This document shows, piece by piece, positions 1 to 13,879 of a DNA stretch of 64,000 nucleotides. The notes under the pieces are model-generated. The model saw only the letters and a list, made by a program, of their open reading frames with translations, was not told where the DNA came from and did not search any database. Made by a program: the position numbers and the translations under genes. How positions within the stretch are numbered: position 1 is the first letter of the stretch; each line of letters begins with the position of its first letter. Location of the stretch: contig NC_090280.1 in the NCBI RefSeq assembly GCF_037392515.1, positions 73,520,504-73,584,503 of the forward strand, given 5' to 3'. This DNA is from Haliotis asinina. Lineage: Eukaryota; Mollusca; Gastropoda; Lepetellida; Haliotidae.

Positions 1-1081
1 ACAATGAAATGGGATATCTAATCGCTTCTTGTTAATTACTTTCGACTTGTCTTTCACAAGCAGATTGCTCTGAGTGATCTGTCGAAACAGACGTTTTGTA
101 TTTCACGTCGGTATACAAGACAGATAATAGAGCACGTTCAAACGTTTCAAACAGCAAGTGCAATTAAGGCTGTGGATATGGCGTTTAAAATTATTCATGA
201 ATCCTTTCAAATATTAAGATTGTTTAAATTATCCTCTCGCGTTTTTGATTAAAGTTTTATTATCTATGGAATCTTGGTTCACTTTGAATTATAGTTTTAT
301 TAAATATTGAAAATGGACTTTAAATGCATTTACGAGTATTTCGTGAATATTTTGAAGGATAATGTGTGATATCAACGATAAAAGTATATTGAGTAGGTTA
401 AATCAAAAGTGAAAAAATACATTAATTTAATACAAATTAGCTGAAACAAATACATTCATTTTTGTTTCAAACCGAATATAATAAAACGTTACCCAGTTTT
501 ATATTTGACAAAATTACCCGTAATAAATTTAGACAGTTTTTCTTTGTGAAGTTTTAAATTTGTGTGGATTCGGTGTAAGGAATGATGTACAATATGACTT
601 CTATTACACAGTTGTGTCCCTTCTTGTTTTGATTTTTTTTCATTTTAATTCACATAACATATTTAATACATTTGTTACTAAAACTTTATCTAAAAAAATT
701 GAACGGTTTCTCATGAGCTGTTTTTATTTAAACCTATCACAGATGAAACGGGTGTGGAATAATCGAATGTATTTGAGTAGACTCAATGAGACGGAGATTA
801 AATTTACAATACGTGTAAGTTTAAAATGATGCGGCATCGAAATATGTTTGTGAAGACTGAAAGCCACTCGAGTGTGCTTTTGATAGCCTTAAGTATCTAA
901 ACGGAAGGCAGCTTTACCATGTTTACATTCACCGATGAATACGACAATTCATGAAAGGGTAAAGCTGTGAAATAAGAGCCAGCTATCACTCAAAGCTGAC
1001 ATATTCACATCACTGTCACCGATTATTTTGAGATTTGGCTTGATGGTTATTGTTTACCCCGATAAGGAAACGGCAGCGAAA

Positions 1082-1088
1082 CCTCCCT

Positions 1089-1132
<44 letters not shown>

Positions 1133-1139
1133 CTCTCTT
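1082..1139. repeat. (CT)n microsatellite
   Basis: The tract starts as (CCCT) units, passes into an almost pure CT run of about 40 bases and ends with one CG interruption. It is a homopurine/homopyrimidine tract that could adopt triplex DNA. No flanking gene gives it a context. Confidence 0.95.
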
Positions 1140-4100
1140 CGTTTGTGTTGCTTTGTATATAAATATTAAAAAAATATAAAATTACAGTAATGCTCTGTTT
1201 CGCCACACATGCATTATTAGTGGATCTCTGACAAAATCCGTTAACATTGTTAATACGAGTGCATGAAGCCCATTTTCCGAACTTACGGATAAAATTATAT
1301 AATTAGCAAACCGGATTCCAAAGGTGAACTCAAAACCATGTGTTCAAACTATTAATATCTTCATTTAAATCATCTTCAGAATACTTCATGAAAAGATCTC
1401 AACTCAGCCATTTCGACGCTTTTAGCATTGTCTATACATTGTCTATAATGTTTCGTTTGCCCCAAACATGCATATTTATGATTATCTTTGTGGAATTAGG
1501 GATCTTATCACCCGATTGCGATGTGAATATTCTACTTGTTCCAAGTTGTCCGTCAAATAGGAGGAAAGCTGGTCCAATCCCTCATTATAACTACATTAAA
1601 GGTTTGTTTTCATGAGCTAAAATGGCTTACTGATCATCCTGATGTGTATGATATATAGACGGATGACACAAGGTTGAGCACACGAGGATATTTAGTGTTC
1701 TCGCTGTTTTCATGATCGAAATATTAATATATCGTTACGTTTCTGAAATGAATGTTTAGGATGTACTGTCCAGTTCTATTAGCGTGAAACTAGTTAACAT
1801 TGAATTTTCCTATGGGTAAATATGGGTAAAGTTTAATATCTTTCAGTCAATCTGTATTTGTAAACTGTACTAAACAACAAGTAACAAGACAAGAATAGAG
1901 TATAAAGAAACAAGCCAATTGGTTATTGCATGATATGTATTCTTTAGAATCTAAAAAAAAAAAAAATTGATATGCGGTGTTTGAAGTTTAAATTATCACA
2001 TTTGAAACAATTCAATTCCCCTATTAGCCCGATGCATAAAGGAACCAAACCTATTTAGCTGTGACAATATGAAATTGATCTTGTTCAAAAGATTGCCACC
2101 ATTACTCATCGCAAGGATTTTGAGTCAGATATAATCAAGTGATGAGTGGTTGTTTATATCGAATATTTAATGAATTATTATAAAATAAAATAACGCAGCT
2201 CTCAATGTCGTATCAAAAAATGCCGTTACAATACAATCCTTACGCTAAAGATGTAAACAAATATCTCAATAAGTTCGAAATTTCTTCGATAATCCATATT
2301 TTAATATAATGGATCTATTTTTAGGGTTATGAATATGTACTCACAGTGGTAGAGTTACCTTGGCGCCAAATGCCGGCTTCACGTCCTTCAATCTTGATCA
2401 AAATCTAGTCAGTTTCATTCAAAGAGTCACTAAGCTATGCGTGTTTCACTGTAAGAGTGACACATGCCATTTCAATATCCAAAACATCTACATAAAACCC
2501 GTGAGCATCTGTGTCATCAATTCCACACATGCTTTGTCAGTAGCAGGGTACAGAAACTTTCGTGTATTATCTATAACATTCAGAGCAAGGCTGACACACC
2601 GAACTACAGGGTACACCTTACCCGAGCACCAAACTACCCCTTCAAAGTCAAACCACGGATGAATGAAAAATACTACACGCATTTAAGTACTCAATTTCAC
2701 CTGTCGACTATGTCGATTCCATTTGAGAAAATCATTCATTCGAATCAGCGTTCTTTCGTTTCAGTTAAAGAAACTAAATTTAATGAAGGCTGGTTTTAAT
2801 TGGACATGAAAAGCTTGAATTTAATGAAACCTCTCGTGCATTTGTTTGGTGAATATCTTTATTATGAAATCGGAGGAGCACAAATGCTATATTATGTATT
2901 GTCCTCGTATTGTGTATTTTTCTGCGTCTGTTGTAACAAAGTCCTTTCTTGGTTTCTTATCCATTCATGATAACCAGTTGCAAATATTATTTTGTGTGCA
3001 ACTCACAACAGGTTGATAATATATATTTTCATAGCAAAGCATTGCGGTTTACCTTTTAGTTTAAACACAGTTGACGTATTTCGATTAAATGTGCCAGAGT
3101 AAAACAACATACCAGACGTATAGTGTTGTAATGGTATGAAAATTTAAAATGTCATTTTATTTACACAGGGAAAAATCGATTGCCAATAAACTCATAGCGG
3201 TTTAATGTGTTCAAATAGCATTCACCGAGAGCTACTGAAACAAAAGGACTCAACGTGTTTTTATATTTCATCGCAAAAGGTCCAGTCATGAAGAACTTAT
3301 TTCAAAGCCACAGATATATATTAGATTCACAATTACCGTAATTAGTCAAAACGCAGTTCACAAAAAGAATGTCCCCGACCATCCATGGAAGAATAAAACC
3401 GCTGACTTTTTTTTACAATCGTTTGGGGAATCACCTATAAAGAGTGATATTTTCACATTTTCGTTGGTAAGACGCAGAAGAGCAACTGGCCTGCACAGAG
3501 AACAACACAGTAGTCATATTTTCCAGCAAAGGTTGCACGATGTATACGTGCAGAGAGCCATGCCGGGGACATAGCCGCTGGCTATGTGACTTGCTCCCTT
3601 CCTCCACAGACCTCTTATTTTATATCTCAGGTCTGACCTTTGACAAAAGGGCAGTTTTAATTGACAAAACTTGCGCGGAGTTCAGCGAGACATACGCTGA
3701 TAACATCCGTTGCTTTCTACATTGCGGATTTCATTTTGATTACATTTTCGAATGAATTGATATCCACCTATTGCACATGAACGCTTATAAGGACTTAGTA
3801 ATGTAACATAAATGTAATCGTGACAGCGTTGCTGTTCCCTTTGTTGGATGTAAAATATTTATAATAAAAAACGAAAACAGAAATTATTTTTTGAAAACGC
3901 TTTAAAAATATCAAAAGCTAATTTACTTTAAGCTAAATATATACGACTGAACGTGTGTAACTTTTTACAAATGCTGTTTCTTTAACTAATTTTTAAGCTT
4001 ATCAATATGAATGAAATACATACACTTACGAACTCCTATAAGCATTAAAATTTAAACTTTGTGAATGAGGCATTTTAAAAAGTGCTAGTGATTATGTTTT

Positions 4101-4661
4101 ATACAAATCGCATATCGTACCCTTTAAGGTTGTCAGATTAATGTACAAAGACGTAGTGGTTCTGTTTTATATTGCATTTGAATAAGATCAAGTAAACATT
4201 CGTTATCATAAAGGGTGAAAATAGCCATATGAAACGGAGAAAAGTTAATATTGAATGTTTCATGTTACAAAAGAAAGATAGATTTTCCGGCGTCAACAGC
4301 TCGAGACAGCTATCGCCATTCGTAGTGAAGGCGTCGCCGTGTTATATGGATATAATAAACAGTGTCATTAGAGCTTGTATAGGCCAAATAAAAACTATAA
4401 ATTAAACGCTGTCGCGACATACAAAACAAATAAACGCTCCTGACATCGATAAGGGAGAGAACTCAAAGGGTTTGTTATTTGAGTGATAAGTATTGAATTA
4501 TGTTCTATGAGCGTCCAGTTGATAAAGATTTTAATAAAGTTTCTTTCATATATTTCACCGAGTATAAGTCAAAAGGAAACCACCAGAAAGGTTGATCAAT
4601 TCACACCAGAACTGGAGGGAAGTGAAAAAGATACTCTTAAATATTGTCTGTAAGGGGTCAT

Positions 4662-4709
4662 GGCGCACACGCATAAACACACAGACGCGCATGCACGCAC
4701 ACAAACAGG
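4662..4709. repeat. Degenerate (CA)n / purine-pyrimidine alternating tract
   Basis: About 48 bases of alternating pyrimidine-purine sequence rich in CACA, CGCA and CGCG steps, with several interruptions. It is a decayed CA microsatellite or low-complexity patch with mild Z-DNA potential. Confidence 0.6.
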
Positions 4710-6396
4710 TGCATTATTTGTAAAGAAAATGTTGCAAACGCAGCAGTGTGTTTTCTATTTCAAATGTCTATTTTAACAAATCGCGGAGAAAAATGTGTGT
4801 TTTAATTGTTTTCAGATACTGCATATGACTCATGTTTGTTTGTGGTTGCAATTTTGACATAAGCAGAATTTTGCTTGTTAATATAACATCTCAGTGTGAA
4901 TATACTGTACCATTAATGCAGCTGTCATTACATTTTTTAAACATGTTTCATGACAACCATATCATGTGTTTGATCTAACCCTAATTCTGATTCTTATTTT
5001 ATAAATATTCATACATATAATATACATATAGTCTATAAACAAATGTGTAAGAATGAATGGACGAAACTCTTGGCAACACGGTGTCGAAATTTTAGCTGAA
5101 CAAATTCACCGATCAGCGAAAAATCATCATTCACAATCCTGAAATGTTCAAATGAAAATTGAACAGAACATGTAGTTTCTATGTTAATGATTGAAAAGGG
5201 AGCGCCACAGCCACGCTTCCACTGTATATAATTTAACACCGCGCTACTTAAATACGGAAAGTCGCCTCTGTTACTATGACGGGGAAATAAGTGGTATGAG
5301 AAGGCATAAGGAGCTACAAGCACGATAGTATCAGAAAAAGCGGTGCCTGAAATCTGTAACAAAGCCAGTCCTCGACCCCTGCTCTACGGGCGCCGTTCGA
5401 ACCTCTAACAAAGACAGCAGGATCGTGTTTACGCCGCTACCCCCACACCCCCTCGCCACTACCCCCACCGTCGTCGCCCAAAGCCATAAATCTACGATTT
5501 GTATAAATTACATCTACATTTCCGCAAATCCAGTTAGGCTGCGGGGATTAAAAGATTTATTCAGCGAAGACGGGATTCATTTCAATAAGACTGTTAAATT
5601 GCTAGGGGGATTAGACAGCAAACGGTATTGTCGGTGTTGTCTCGCTCTGTCGTTGCCTAGATTTTCAAGTAGATTTTAATCCACTGTCCGCAGTATAATA
5701 TACATTTGGCTCTATGAACAAACTGGAGATATTTATGTGTCGCCTGTGTGTAATTTGCAATGGTGAAATGTATTCATGTACATTTCAAAATGTGTCAAGA
5801 TAGCGGTATGTTTGGGAGCAGTGATAACGCTGTACATAGCATGATGACAAGTTAAGTGTTGTGGCCCCGTATGATTTATTTCATATTTGCCATAAAAGTA
5901 TGATACAGGTAATAAAGCGTTTCGCCCTTTGGAAATTAATCGATTAAATTTATGATAAGTATCAAACTAACACCTATAGCTTCTTTTGACAATAAATAAA
6001 TTAACGGCCAAACGGTACAATCATAAGAAACACATTTATTGAAGATGTCGTGATAACGTATACACTGAAAGTGCTATGTATCGGATGATCAAAAACAATA
6101 TTTTACATATCCTGCTAATGCGTTTGCGTGTGTGTGAAGGTAAAATGGAAAGATAATCATAATCGTTTCAAATACTTATACTCACAAATGTCAAATTCTA
6201 AAAAGAATAAAAAACGACTGTGAAAAATAAAGTCAAAACAGGCATGGGGATTACACGAAAATGTAACAATTTTCGGCACTAAGAATCAGGACAGAGCGAT
6301 GCTTAACAGGTTCATGTGGAATACAGACTTTAAAAAATACATCGATGACATCAAATATATCTATTTAATTAGATTACATATTTGTTTTCCTATAAT

Positions 6397-6463
6397 TGGC
6401 GAGATTTTGACCCTGGGACCTTTTTTGTGACAGGCCACCAAAAACAACTCAGCTTACGATACC
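6397..6463 (-). pseudogene. tRNA-Val(CAC)-like pseudogene or SINE head
   Basis: Read on the minus strand, the segment begins GGTATCGTA, has a degenerate A box (AAGCTGAGTTG) and an anticodon-arm-like stretch CCTGTCACAAA with CAC in the loop. It continues as GGTCCCAGGGTCAAAAT, resembling the variable loop and T arm of eukaryotic tRNA-Val. The 3' acceptor strand does not pair with the 5' end, and the B box has lost its canonical GGTTCRANNCC. I therefore read it as a decayed tRNA copy or the head of a tRNA-derived retroposon, not a working tRNA. No 3' body could be recognised. Confidence 0.4.
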
Positions 6464-7399
6464 GTTCCTTTTTGTCTGACTCAGCATCTTATTTCTTCTT
6501 CAACATCTAGTCCGCTCAGGTAGTGGAATTTTTCTTATGCAGTATTCCGGGTACTCAAAGACAGGTACCTCCACCCCAGATCTCATGGGTCTTCAATTAT
6601 TCAAAAACTACACGACTATCTTTCAAATAGGAATTTTAAAAATAACAAATCAACCTTGTAACCGTTATTGATTACTTCTGTCACATAATGGGCTATCTTT
6701 TTTGCAAACGTGTCTTAATTGCGTCAGGGTATAAAATATGCATGTTCCTAGATACGTATGTACCCTCGATCTCAGCAAAAGGAAATGCATAGAATAGTTC
6801 ACCAACACACTGCTGCAAAGCACGCACATTCTCATGTGATTCTTCTGACAAAGGTTGGAATAGTTTCCTTAAATGACATCAAAGCACATATTTGAAAAGA
6901 TGTTTGAAGGGTGAGTGCAAAGCCGTTATATTTCAAAACGAACAAATCTTACAATTTACTTTCACGGGATAGTTTTCATATTCAACCACAAATTACACGT
7001 AACAATGAAGATCATGAGTGTTGAATAATAACAATAAATAATATCAACGTCGGTATTAACGATTATAAAAAAGATGACACAACAGGTATAATATACACAG
7101 GATTAAATGAATTGCTTGTTTGTCGCTTTAACCGCTGAAACTTCATTTTATTAAAAAGGTACACCTCCTCCTCTGGCAATAAAGTAGTGGCTTCAGTTTC
7201 AGCCTTGTCAATAATCGTACTTTCTGTCCAATTTTCGTTTCCTACACGACTTGCGAGAACCAAATATTTTCTTTGGAACCACAAAACCAAACTTTGCCAG
7301 TGACGCAGAGTGGAAGTGACTTTTCAGATTATGCTAGACGTCAGGCCTGAAAATTCTCATAGCTACAAATTCTGGCTCGAAGCCAAAGGCGCCAAACAG

Positions 7400-8120
7400 T
7401 GGGTTTAAAGAGCCATTCTGTTTGAAATTCGGACGAACGTAACCCTCCGATATCCATAGGAGCATCAAGCACACCTTTCTTCTAAGCCTCCCACCCGGAT
7501 TAGTGATGGTTGCCCTCCGAGCCCCAAAACCACAAATTAATCTCTTTTTTCGTTTCCGTCAATCCTGCCTGTGTGACTTTTGGAAAAAAACAAGATGGCG
7601 GGTGTGTTGGTTCGAGGTCGCTAGAGACGAAAGGAAGGGCAGAAACTCTAGGACAACAAGAATAAAGAATCACGTTTGTTGCCAGTGTTGACAGTAGCTA
7701 ATCCTAACATATTTCAGCCTTGGAGTTGTCCAGATTCAACCAACCAGTGTCACCTGTTTTCTGTTCCCGCCTCGTGGTCTGGTAGGCGGCACCATTTGGG
7801 TGGATATCCCCGTCGACATTATGTATTGATGCCACGGAGTGCGACGGGGTCTGTACTCCGACCAAACAACCGTCGGTGCAGCTCGGCCATTTCCGTCGCA
7901 AATAGCTCCACCCGCTGAAGTTTGGTCAGCAGACGACAGCCGAAGGAGCAGACGACAGGCAGGGCGAACAGACGACATGACAGCCAGAAGTTTCAACTTG
8001 AAGTTGTCATTTAACCTCTGGTCTGAGCACTTGCAAGATCTTATTTGAGGGTCTAGACGCCATAACTCTTTACCGATCATAACTCACGACGACATATGAT
8101 GTCCTTTAATGACGTCACAC
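7400..8120. promoter_or_regulatory. CpG-enriched pocket with YY1-like motif and CRE
   Basis: This stretch is visibly richer in G+C and CpG than its surroundings and is open in several frames on both strands (up to 114 codons, minus, 7736-8080). It contains ACAAGATGGCGGGT at about 7590, which fits the YY1-type AANATGGCGGC promoter motif overlapping a possible start codon, but that frame stops after nine codons with no good splice donor. A full CRE palindrome, TGACGTCA, lies at 8110-8117. A GCAGACGACA motif occurs three times at 7926-7980. It may be a promoter or first-exon region, or an old GC-rich transposon. No protein family is recognised. Confidence 0.3.
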
Positions 8121-8454
8121 CAGGCCTTATATGGAGCGTTTCTGACTTGTACACTTTATGACCCACATTTCTTTCTACCCTTTTGATACGTTCATTTCCA
8201 TTTTGTAGATTCATGATAAATATTACAGGAAAACCTTCAAATAACATATCTTATTCAATGAAACAAGACTGTACCGGGTTCTCCTTGAGGCATGGTTCGT
8301 GATTTCACTCCTGTGCTTGGTGTAGGTTTATAGCACCAAACGAAGTGAGGACATAAACACAGGGTATTGAGTATTTATAGCAAGGATTCACATTTCACTT
8401 GTTTAAAATCCAACAGATGTTAATGTTTCTGTATCAATATAGTTCTAAATAACT

Positions 8455-8715
8455 CCAAATGCAAACTCTCCGTTGCCTGACCTGAGCGAGCCAGTGTCGT
8501 TTAACGTCGCAGTCAGCAGTGTTTGAGTTATCTCAGTGTGGTGTTGAAGGAACGTTGCGTCAGTCGTCGAAGTTTGGCACTCGGCTCTCGGCTCGATGTG
8601 TTCATGCATGCATGGTGCTGACGAACCCAACCAATAATCTGTAATAACCGGGTTCGAACCAGCAAACATGAGTTTCTGGCGCACACAACCATCCGTAACG
8701 AACCTACTCACATGT
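8455..8715 (-). mobile_element. Candidate tRNA-derived SINE
   Basis: On the minus strand a tRNA-like head can be traced: a D-arm-like GAGTAGGTTCG, then CTCAT as in a Met-type anticodon loop, then a canonical B box GGTTCGAACCC at about 8648-8658. About 190 bases of unrelated body follow, ending near GTTAAACGACACTGG. That is the architecture of a SINE: pol III head plus body. There is no clear poly(A) or simple tail and no clear target duplication. The 88-codon minus-strand frame across it is probably incidental. The family is not one I can name. Confidence 0.35.
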
Positions 8716-8719
8716 TACT

Positions 8720-10955
8720 TCATATAATAAAAACAGCAGCTACTATGGAAGGGCGCGATTGTGTTGTCCTGGCCGTTTTTTAAGAGTGTTACACGTTCAG
8801 CATTAACGTTTTAAGGGGCAACCCACCTGAGATATTACTGGGGCAAGTGTCTATACGAATGAAGTCGCCTCCTCCCTCGCTTGTGCGGGAAACTGCTAAT
8901 CTGGAAACCTCTTAATCTTGGCCATTTCACCAGGTAGGCTCTAGATCATTTTGATTAACCGGGTTTCACTGCATGAATTCGGAAGGATACATATTTCCTA
9001 ATTTGACTACTAACGCATTTGCAGAGCACGAGTTTCATTCGCTGAGAGACCTGAGAACGTATCGGGCAGTCTGAAACAATCCATTGGCGTAGAGGCACTA
9101 TACCAATCAAACGTTATTGTTCCTGGAGCCGAAACAAATTTGAAGTAGCATGTCAGTGACGAGTGGATGTTGTTTTTAAAATGCCAATGAAATATCCAAA
9201 GCAAACTTACTTCTTTAAACGGGATTCACAAACTTGACTGATTTAGAACCAGATCCAAGACCTATGTTTGCGCATTGGGAAGTTGTATATCTTACCGGCC
9301 TTCACAGCCACCCAACTCATATTCACGCCAATACCGGTCAATTGCTAGATACACATCGACACGACAAGAATGTATTGCAATGTGTCGACGCCCATAGCAA
9401 AGACTGGGCAACTTTCCGGAAAGGAAAACATACGTACACAACATCCAATCCTGTAACCGCGTCTAGACAGTGTAAATCACCGTTCTCAACAAGTTCTGAC
9501 ACACAAATATTCTCCTACAAATACGTAAGTGTTCAGGGTGGTGTCAAGGCGAGCCTCTTTGCCCTTGTCTGTAGGGGTCTTCAGTCGGTTGACAAAACGA
9601 TCATAAAATCGTTAGTCGCTTCTAACTGTTAATCGTTCTGGTGGACCACCTGCTAAACAACACTCGGGGAGACACACCCCGATATACTCTAAGAAATATA
9701 ATGCTGGACACAGAATGCATACACCCACTTTGACGTTGTACAGTTGAAAAATGCAAGAAATGGTCATTGGATGATGTCATATATACAGTATCTTTGGTTG
9801 TGTTTAGGACCTTGAAGTTTCCAGCAAGATCACTTTTAAAAGTTTGAGTTTGTGGTCACATCTAAATTTCACATATACACCTCTTTGCCCTGCGGTTTAT
9901 TACCAATCTCTTTAATCAGGACCACGCTCGCTGTTTTGTAAATCTTAACAATATACTATTTTCATCACCTTTGGGAATCCTTTTCTCAAACAATACCAGC
10001 GACCCCACCAGCTCTCCTCCCACAGCAGCAAACGGTCGTCCCCAAAGCGGTGGTTACAGGTGAGGCGTTTCAAGTGTCACCGCACCCGACAAATTATTTA
10101 GCAAGGAGCGAACATATTATACCCAAGATTATGTCCCCAAAGAACCATTGACAGGTTACATGAAACTTTCAACCAAATGTTGACAAACATCTGCCGAAAC
10201 CCATCTTCTTCAGAATCACAGTTACATAATCTTCTCCACGAGGAGGTATACATGTCCGGATGAGCTCAGGCTAACTTAGTTTTTAGTGATTATTATATTA
10301 TAGTTTAAAGTTTCCTGTGATCGGTCCCAACCTAACGGGTTTACACAATCTTCTCTTTCGCGGTTTCGTTCCTCTTTAATCTGGGACCAGACATACTATC
10401 GCATAGGCGTGTCCCGCACTGATATATCTAAAGATAGACATGTTGCGTATGTAAAGATACACCAAGTGGTGGCAGATTAACCAAGATAATCTCCTATTGT
10501 GTTTTCGCGGATAATCGGCGTTATTGGTCTTTCTGGACATAATAACTGAAAGCCTTATTGACTGGAATCTGACCATGCATTCGTTGGGCAATTCGTAACC
10601 TTGGCGTAAAACATGTTATGTTACGAAATCGGTTCGTGTTCTTTAGATCGTGTCTCTATTATACTGACTGATTGGCTGACTGACTTTGTGTTTACAGGAC
10701 TTGTGACACTCCCAACAGTGGCTGAACACCGCATACTGGGATCTTAACATTGAGTCTTTGTTTAAACCATTCAGCTTCCTCATTGCTCTTTCATCTCTGG
10801 ACTCGACAAACAAATCTGGAAGAATGAATTTCTTCATCTTGATCATAGTCTTCGATAATGCATATTCGTTCTGCAGAAACACAGAACTTGTATGAGTGTT
10901 AATATTGTGAGTAATCTGATAGCTCTTGTGATATGTATCAGTTTTTTATTCATCG
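8720..10955. other. Non-coding stretch with one 132-codon frame
   Basis: The frame at 9234-9632 on the plus strand starts with TTG (first ATG at 9263). It is His- and Thr-rich with no recognisable domain or signal sequence. Just beyond its stop are two small perfect hairpins, GGTGGACCACC at about 9639 and CGGGGAGACACACCCCG at about 9666. Nothing else in this interval is recognisable. I would not annotate the frame as a gene without transcript support. Confidence 0.3.
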
Positions 10956-10960
10956 CCCAG

Positions 10961-11117
10961 AGTGAGTGGCAGTAGTTTTACGCTGCCTTTAGCAACAATG
11001 CAGAAATATCCCGGTGAGGGACACTAGAAATGGGCTTCATAAAATTTACCCAAATCGAACCGGGTCTTCGGCGTGACGAGCGAATGCTTTAACCACAAGG
11101 CTACCGCACCGCCTCAC
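10961..11117 (-). mobile_element. Abalone-type tRNA-derived SINE (type 1)
   Basis: A near full-length minus-strand copy. The tail-side remnant GTGAGTGGCAGTAGTTTTAC is at the left, followed by the reverse complement of the shared body (AGCAACAATGCAGAAATATC), then the B box as GAACCGGGTCTTCGGCGTG, and the A-box region GGCTACCGCACCGCC at the right. The simple tail is reduced to one ACTC-like unit. It matches the layout of the copies at 55661 and 59101. Divergence suggests an old insertion. Confidence 0.85.
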
Positions 11118-11119
11118 CA

Positions 11120-13870
11120 TCGAGATGTCTTCGAAGCCAGTGAACAACCAGTGATACAATTAAGGGCAGGAACTGCCGTCTCTGTCTACGTAAACAGAAG
11201 GGTTCGATCCGTGTTTCAAACAATGTAAAGCACGTTCCATCTTGTCCACTTCGATGTTCGATTGGTCAGCGATTAAGTTGTGGACGACTGTGGACACTGG
11301 AGCCTTTGAAGCGACTGTCCGTGAAATCATTGTGAAAGTTGGCAAGAGAATGAATAAAGAACTCCACGATCATGACGACTTGGTGATTGAAACAATGCGT
11401 TTGACAAACGCTCGCGCGATCTGGTCTGTTGACCATTGGCCAAACTACTGTCCTCGCACGTGCATCCCGTGTAAGTTGCCCATATGTACACGTCCTTCGA
11501 GTCGTGATCATTTTAAGTGTTGAGAGAGACAGTCTTAAGTTTGCTTGCTAACATCGATTCTCCGAAGCCATGGCCTTCATTAATACATTAACAGTCATCC
11601 GCTATTGTTTTATCACCATTGACTTTGGAATCGGGTTCTTTGTTGTTTAAACTTCAGAGGGACCGTACTGCAAGGAGGAAAAGCAGTCTTAAGGCCCCAA
11701 TTTGGTCGACAAAGTCCAATGGCATCAGACGCAATCTTGTGAGATTTGATGTAATGAGTGTTGGAGCTTACGCTGATTTTCATGTTTGGAAATTGATTAA
11801 TGTCAGATTCAATTTTTGAATTCCTTCGAAACGAAATACGTTGCTTAAACCTTTTATTTGTTGAAACGAAGCTAATAGAATTACGAAAGATGTACAAATT
11901 CCCTTCACAATATGACCTCATGAAGACATGAGAACAGCTTCACTGAACAATAGTTTCTAGCTTTTAGGCATCACTGACTTGAGAAGAAGCAAAACTGTCT
12001 TAATGTCCAGGTTTCTGGATTAATAAGGGCCTGGTTAAAAAGGTGTAAGTTATCTTCCTCTCCCAGAAAGAAATATGACGAAATAATCCAACCTACAGAC
12101 CGAAACAGGGCACCTGACTACGAACAATTCGCCCATGTGAAGAGATTCATAAACCCCAATGATTAGAGTCGAAATAACACCATTAGTCAAACGGGGCCCT
12201 CCATACAGACCTGTACATAAATCATACCCTTTGCTATCTCGATTTAAGGAGTAACAGTGAGCCAATATCAGCTTCATAATAAACTAGTCTCAAAGATTTA
12301 TACTACATGTTGATTTGACTTCTTGACAGCCCGACTCGCCAAGCAAGCTATGCTATCCATTATTCGATGTGATTCTCGTTAAATCACGTGTGTACTCAAA
12401 ATCTCGACCTTATCAAGATCCCGTCTAAACTTTAATCCCCCTCGTCGCCAGTTCTACCCTGAGGAGACGCACAACCGCTAAATATTTTGGCTGTCGATTT
12501 AACTGTTCCAAGGCTTCAGAAACAATCCTTCTTCTCTACTATGAGACTGTTTAAATTTTCTCGCGACACGGCAGTAGTTGTTTTGTTAGAGCCGACGCCT
12601 TTTGCTGCGGAACTGGCCTTCCCAACTTCCGGTCATATCAAAGATCATCTAAAAGTTGGATCGGCTGCCTGATGGGGACGGGGCTTGACCTTTTAAAGGG
12701 AAAGTGTCGACCTACAGGAGACACAAGAGCTAACACTTTCGACTGTGTTGTTCGTTCCTGATGCCGTCTGGTTGATAAAGTGTGTAATAAACTGCATGGG
12801 GCTTTAGATAAACTGTTATAATAGCAGTGTAGATAAAATGAAATTATCGCTATTTTTCAATGGCTAATTCCTCAAGACAACTTTAGAAAATAAACGAGCA
12901 CTGTGAAAGCAAGGTAAGACATATATCATGTACATTACGTAAAATACTATGTTACATATTTATTGAAAAAGAATGTAAAGAGTGTGTTGATATTGTAAAG
13001 TACAAGATTCGTTGCAGTGTTCGTGTAGATATTGATATTTGTTTCTAAAAGAAACCGTTTTCATTGCATATATTGTTATTTTGTGAACATTATTTTGCAT
13101 GGTTACCTTGGTAATCTTGTTGCCAAATAAAAATAATATTTAGAATAAACAGAAAATGGGTAGTAATAACAAATATGTGTATTTGCCCGTTTTAATGAAT
13201 CATTATTTTCTCATAACGGTTGTCAGATTCTAAAATGCAAATTCACTACGGAAATATGTACAAAGTCAAATCATACACGTCTTCATTATAAACAAAATAC
13301 TTGAACACTTGCACATGTTGTGAGAGATCGGAATTGGGTGGTTTATATTGATTCACATTCACGCAAGTGTTCTTCTTTCTATCGAACAAAACTAGGCTGC
13401 GAAAAATAGTAACGTGGATGCAAAAACACAATAAAACACAATAAAACACAATAAAACTTAATAAACGGCACTGGTAAATAGCAACGCGTTGTTCGCTATG
13501 TGTTTCCTCAAAACGTTATGTGAAGTCATAGAGTCGACGTCAGTTATCGAAGTCACTGAAAGGTTTAAGACAAGATTTCGTAAACACAGTGTGAACATAC
13601 TTATCAAGCACGTGATCAAAACAGAGTATTACTGCCAGGAAAGCTGCTAATTAACGCACGCAGTTACTTAAATGTATGCCCAATCCTCTGTAATAAACTG
13701 TGTCCCTCGTTAGTGTCCGAAGATACCAGATTCGCACTGACTGACTTTGCACTGACTGGTTCGCTTTACATAATCTTACCCGTACAATATTAGTGATAGT
13801 GAATAATAATAAACGATTGTTTGATCGGCATTCTAGAAGTTGGCGAGTCAGTAATGAATCACACGACAAT
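11120..13870. other. Non-coding stretch, no gene recognised
   Basis: Frames of up to 102 codons overlap on opposite strands, for example 11242-11523 plus with 11266-11511 minus. None shows a known domain. A tract at 11320-11342 resembles the bantam microRNA but lacks a hairpin partner, so it is not annotated. A short 11-bp tandem repeat lies at 13425-13465. The rest is unremarkable AT-rich sequence. Confidence 0.4.
13425..13465. repeat. 11-bp tandem repeat (ACACAATAAAA)
   Basis: Three consecutive units of ACACAATAAAA are followed by a diverged fourth unit (CTTAATAAA). It is a short A-rich minisatellite with no associated gene. Confidence 0.85.
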
Positions 13871-13879
13871 ATGGAAAAC

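Larger units (their letters stand above)
1..6390. other. AT-rich unique sequence, no gene recognised
   Basis: No open frame here exceeds about 111 codons, and frames on both strands overlap (for example 2360-2799), which is what random stops give. I see no splice-flanked conserved exon. Apart from the (CT)n tract at 1082-1139, a 14-base A run at 1953-1966 and a CA-rich patch near 4662-4709, no repeat is evident. The sequence could be intergenic or intronic. Confidence 0.5.

Noticed and set aside
9234..9632. 132-codon plus-strand frame with non-ATG start
   Set aside because: No family or targeting signal recognised; kept only as a remark in the regional entry.
11320..11342. Similarity to the bantam microRNA (TGAAATCATTGTGAAAG)
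   Set aside because: No complementary arm lies within 100 bases on either side, so no precursor hairpin can form. Two internal differences from the known mature sequence were also seen.
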